This document shows, piece by piece, positions 13,703 to 13,799 of a stretch of DNA of 13,799 nt. A program made the translations under genes and the position numbers. How positions within the stretch are numbered: the first letter of the stretch is position 1; the number at the start of each line of letters is the position of its first letter. The notes beneath the pieces were generated by a model. The model did no database searches and was not told the DNA's origin. It saw only the letters and a program-made list of their open reading frames with translations. The stretch is from Chloroflexota bacterium (GTDB lineage Bacteria > Chloroflexota > UBA6077), in assembly GCA_021806765.1 (NCBI GenBank), contig JAJZQR010000132.1, positions 1 to 13,799 on the forward strand, in the 5' to 3' direction.

Positions 13703-13799
13703 CTACTTGTAGACCGCTTTCAACCTGGACTCCGCGTTGGCCAGGATGTCGGCAATCGGCTTGTCCGTCGTGATCATCTCCTGCACCGAACTCATGATG
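13703..13799 (-). CDS. 3' end of a second sugar-binding protein gene (partial, cut by window edge)
   Basis: Only the last 31 codons plus stop are present. The encoded C-terminus, ending AESRLKAVYK, is identical in protein sequence to the end of the gene at 10499-11908. The 97 bases differ at three positions (13715, 13754, 13769), all of them silent third-codon-position changes. This shows a paralogue under purifying selection rather than a decayed fragment. In this copy the next gene downstream is the dehydrogenase at 12425-13540, not a permease. Confidence 0.88.
   Translation of the reverse strand, partial: IMSSVQEMITTDKPIADILANAESRLKAVYK

Overview
The window looks like an accessory carbohydrate-uptake and catabolism locus from a GC-rich bacterium. 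The best guess is a member of the Chloroflexota. This rests on the long Ala/Pro-rich linkers directly after the lipobox cysteine of both substrate-binding proteins and on the dense intergenic palindromes; it is an inference, not proven by any marker gene. There are no rRNA, tRNA, phage, transposase or CRISPR features.

Layout. Positions 1-365 are non-coding and carry a good sigma70-type promoter (140-168) followed by an operator-like dyad (181-208). A plus-strand operon follows: a Gfo/Idh/MocA-family dehydrogenase (366-1433), a TauC/SsuC-type permease (1438-2262), its ATPase (2269-3081), a lipoprotein substrate-binding protein (3214-4365) and a thiamine-diphosphate enzyme (4447-6090). The last gene is bracketed by two related 36-bp palindromes (4389-4424, 6101-6136). 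A minus-strand block meets it head-on. In transcription order it reads: Tat-exported sugar-binding lipoprotein (11908-10499), MalF-type permease (10411-9506), MalG-type permease (9437-8592), an L-fucose/L-arabinose-isomerase-like protein (8300-6954) and a D-tagatose/D-psicose 3-epimerase-like protein (6957-6142). Its promoter (12303-12331) and operator-like dyad (12265-12292) have the same architecture as those at 140-208. Further upstream on the minus strand are a second Gfo/Idh/MocA dehydrogenase (13540-12425) and, at the window edge, the 3' end of a second, nearly identical copy of the sugar-binding protein (13703-13799).

How the genes may work together (inference). Two importers, one NitT/TauT-type and one CUT1 sugar-type, bring in one or more related polar substrates, probably an uncommon sugar, sugar acid or polyol. 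Two NAD(P)-dependent dehydrogenases, an aldose-ketose isomerase-like enzyme, a ketose 3-epimerase-like enzyme and a ThDP enzyme acting on a 2-oxo acid or C-C bond would funnel it to central metabolism. The shared operator-like dyad suggests that one repressor, not encoded here, controls both transcription units. The CUT1 system has no ATPase in the window, and the substrate cannot be read from sequence alone.

The most notable non-coding signals are the paired promoter/operator modules, three palindrome families in which copies differ by compensatory base-pair changes, and the recent duplication of the sugar-binding protein.
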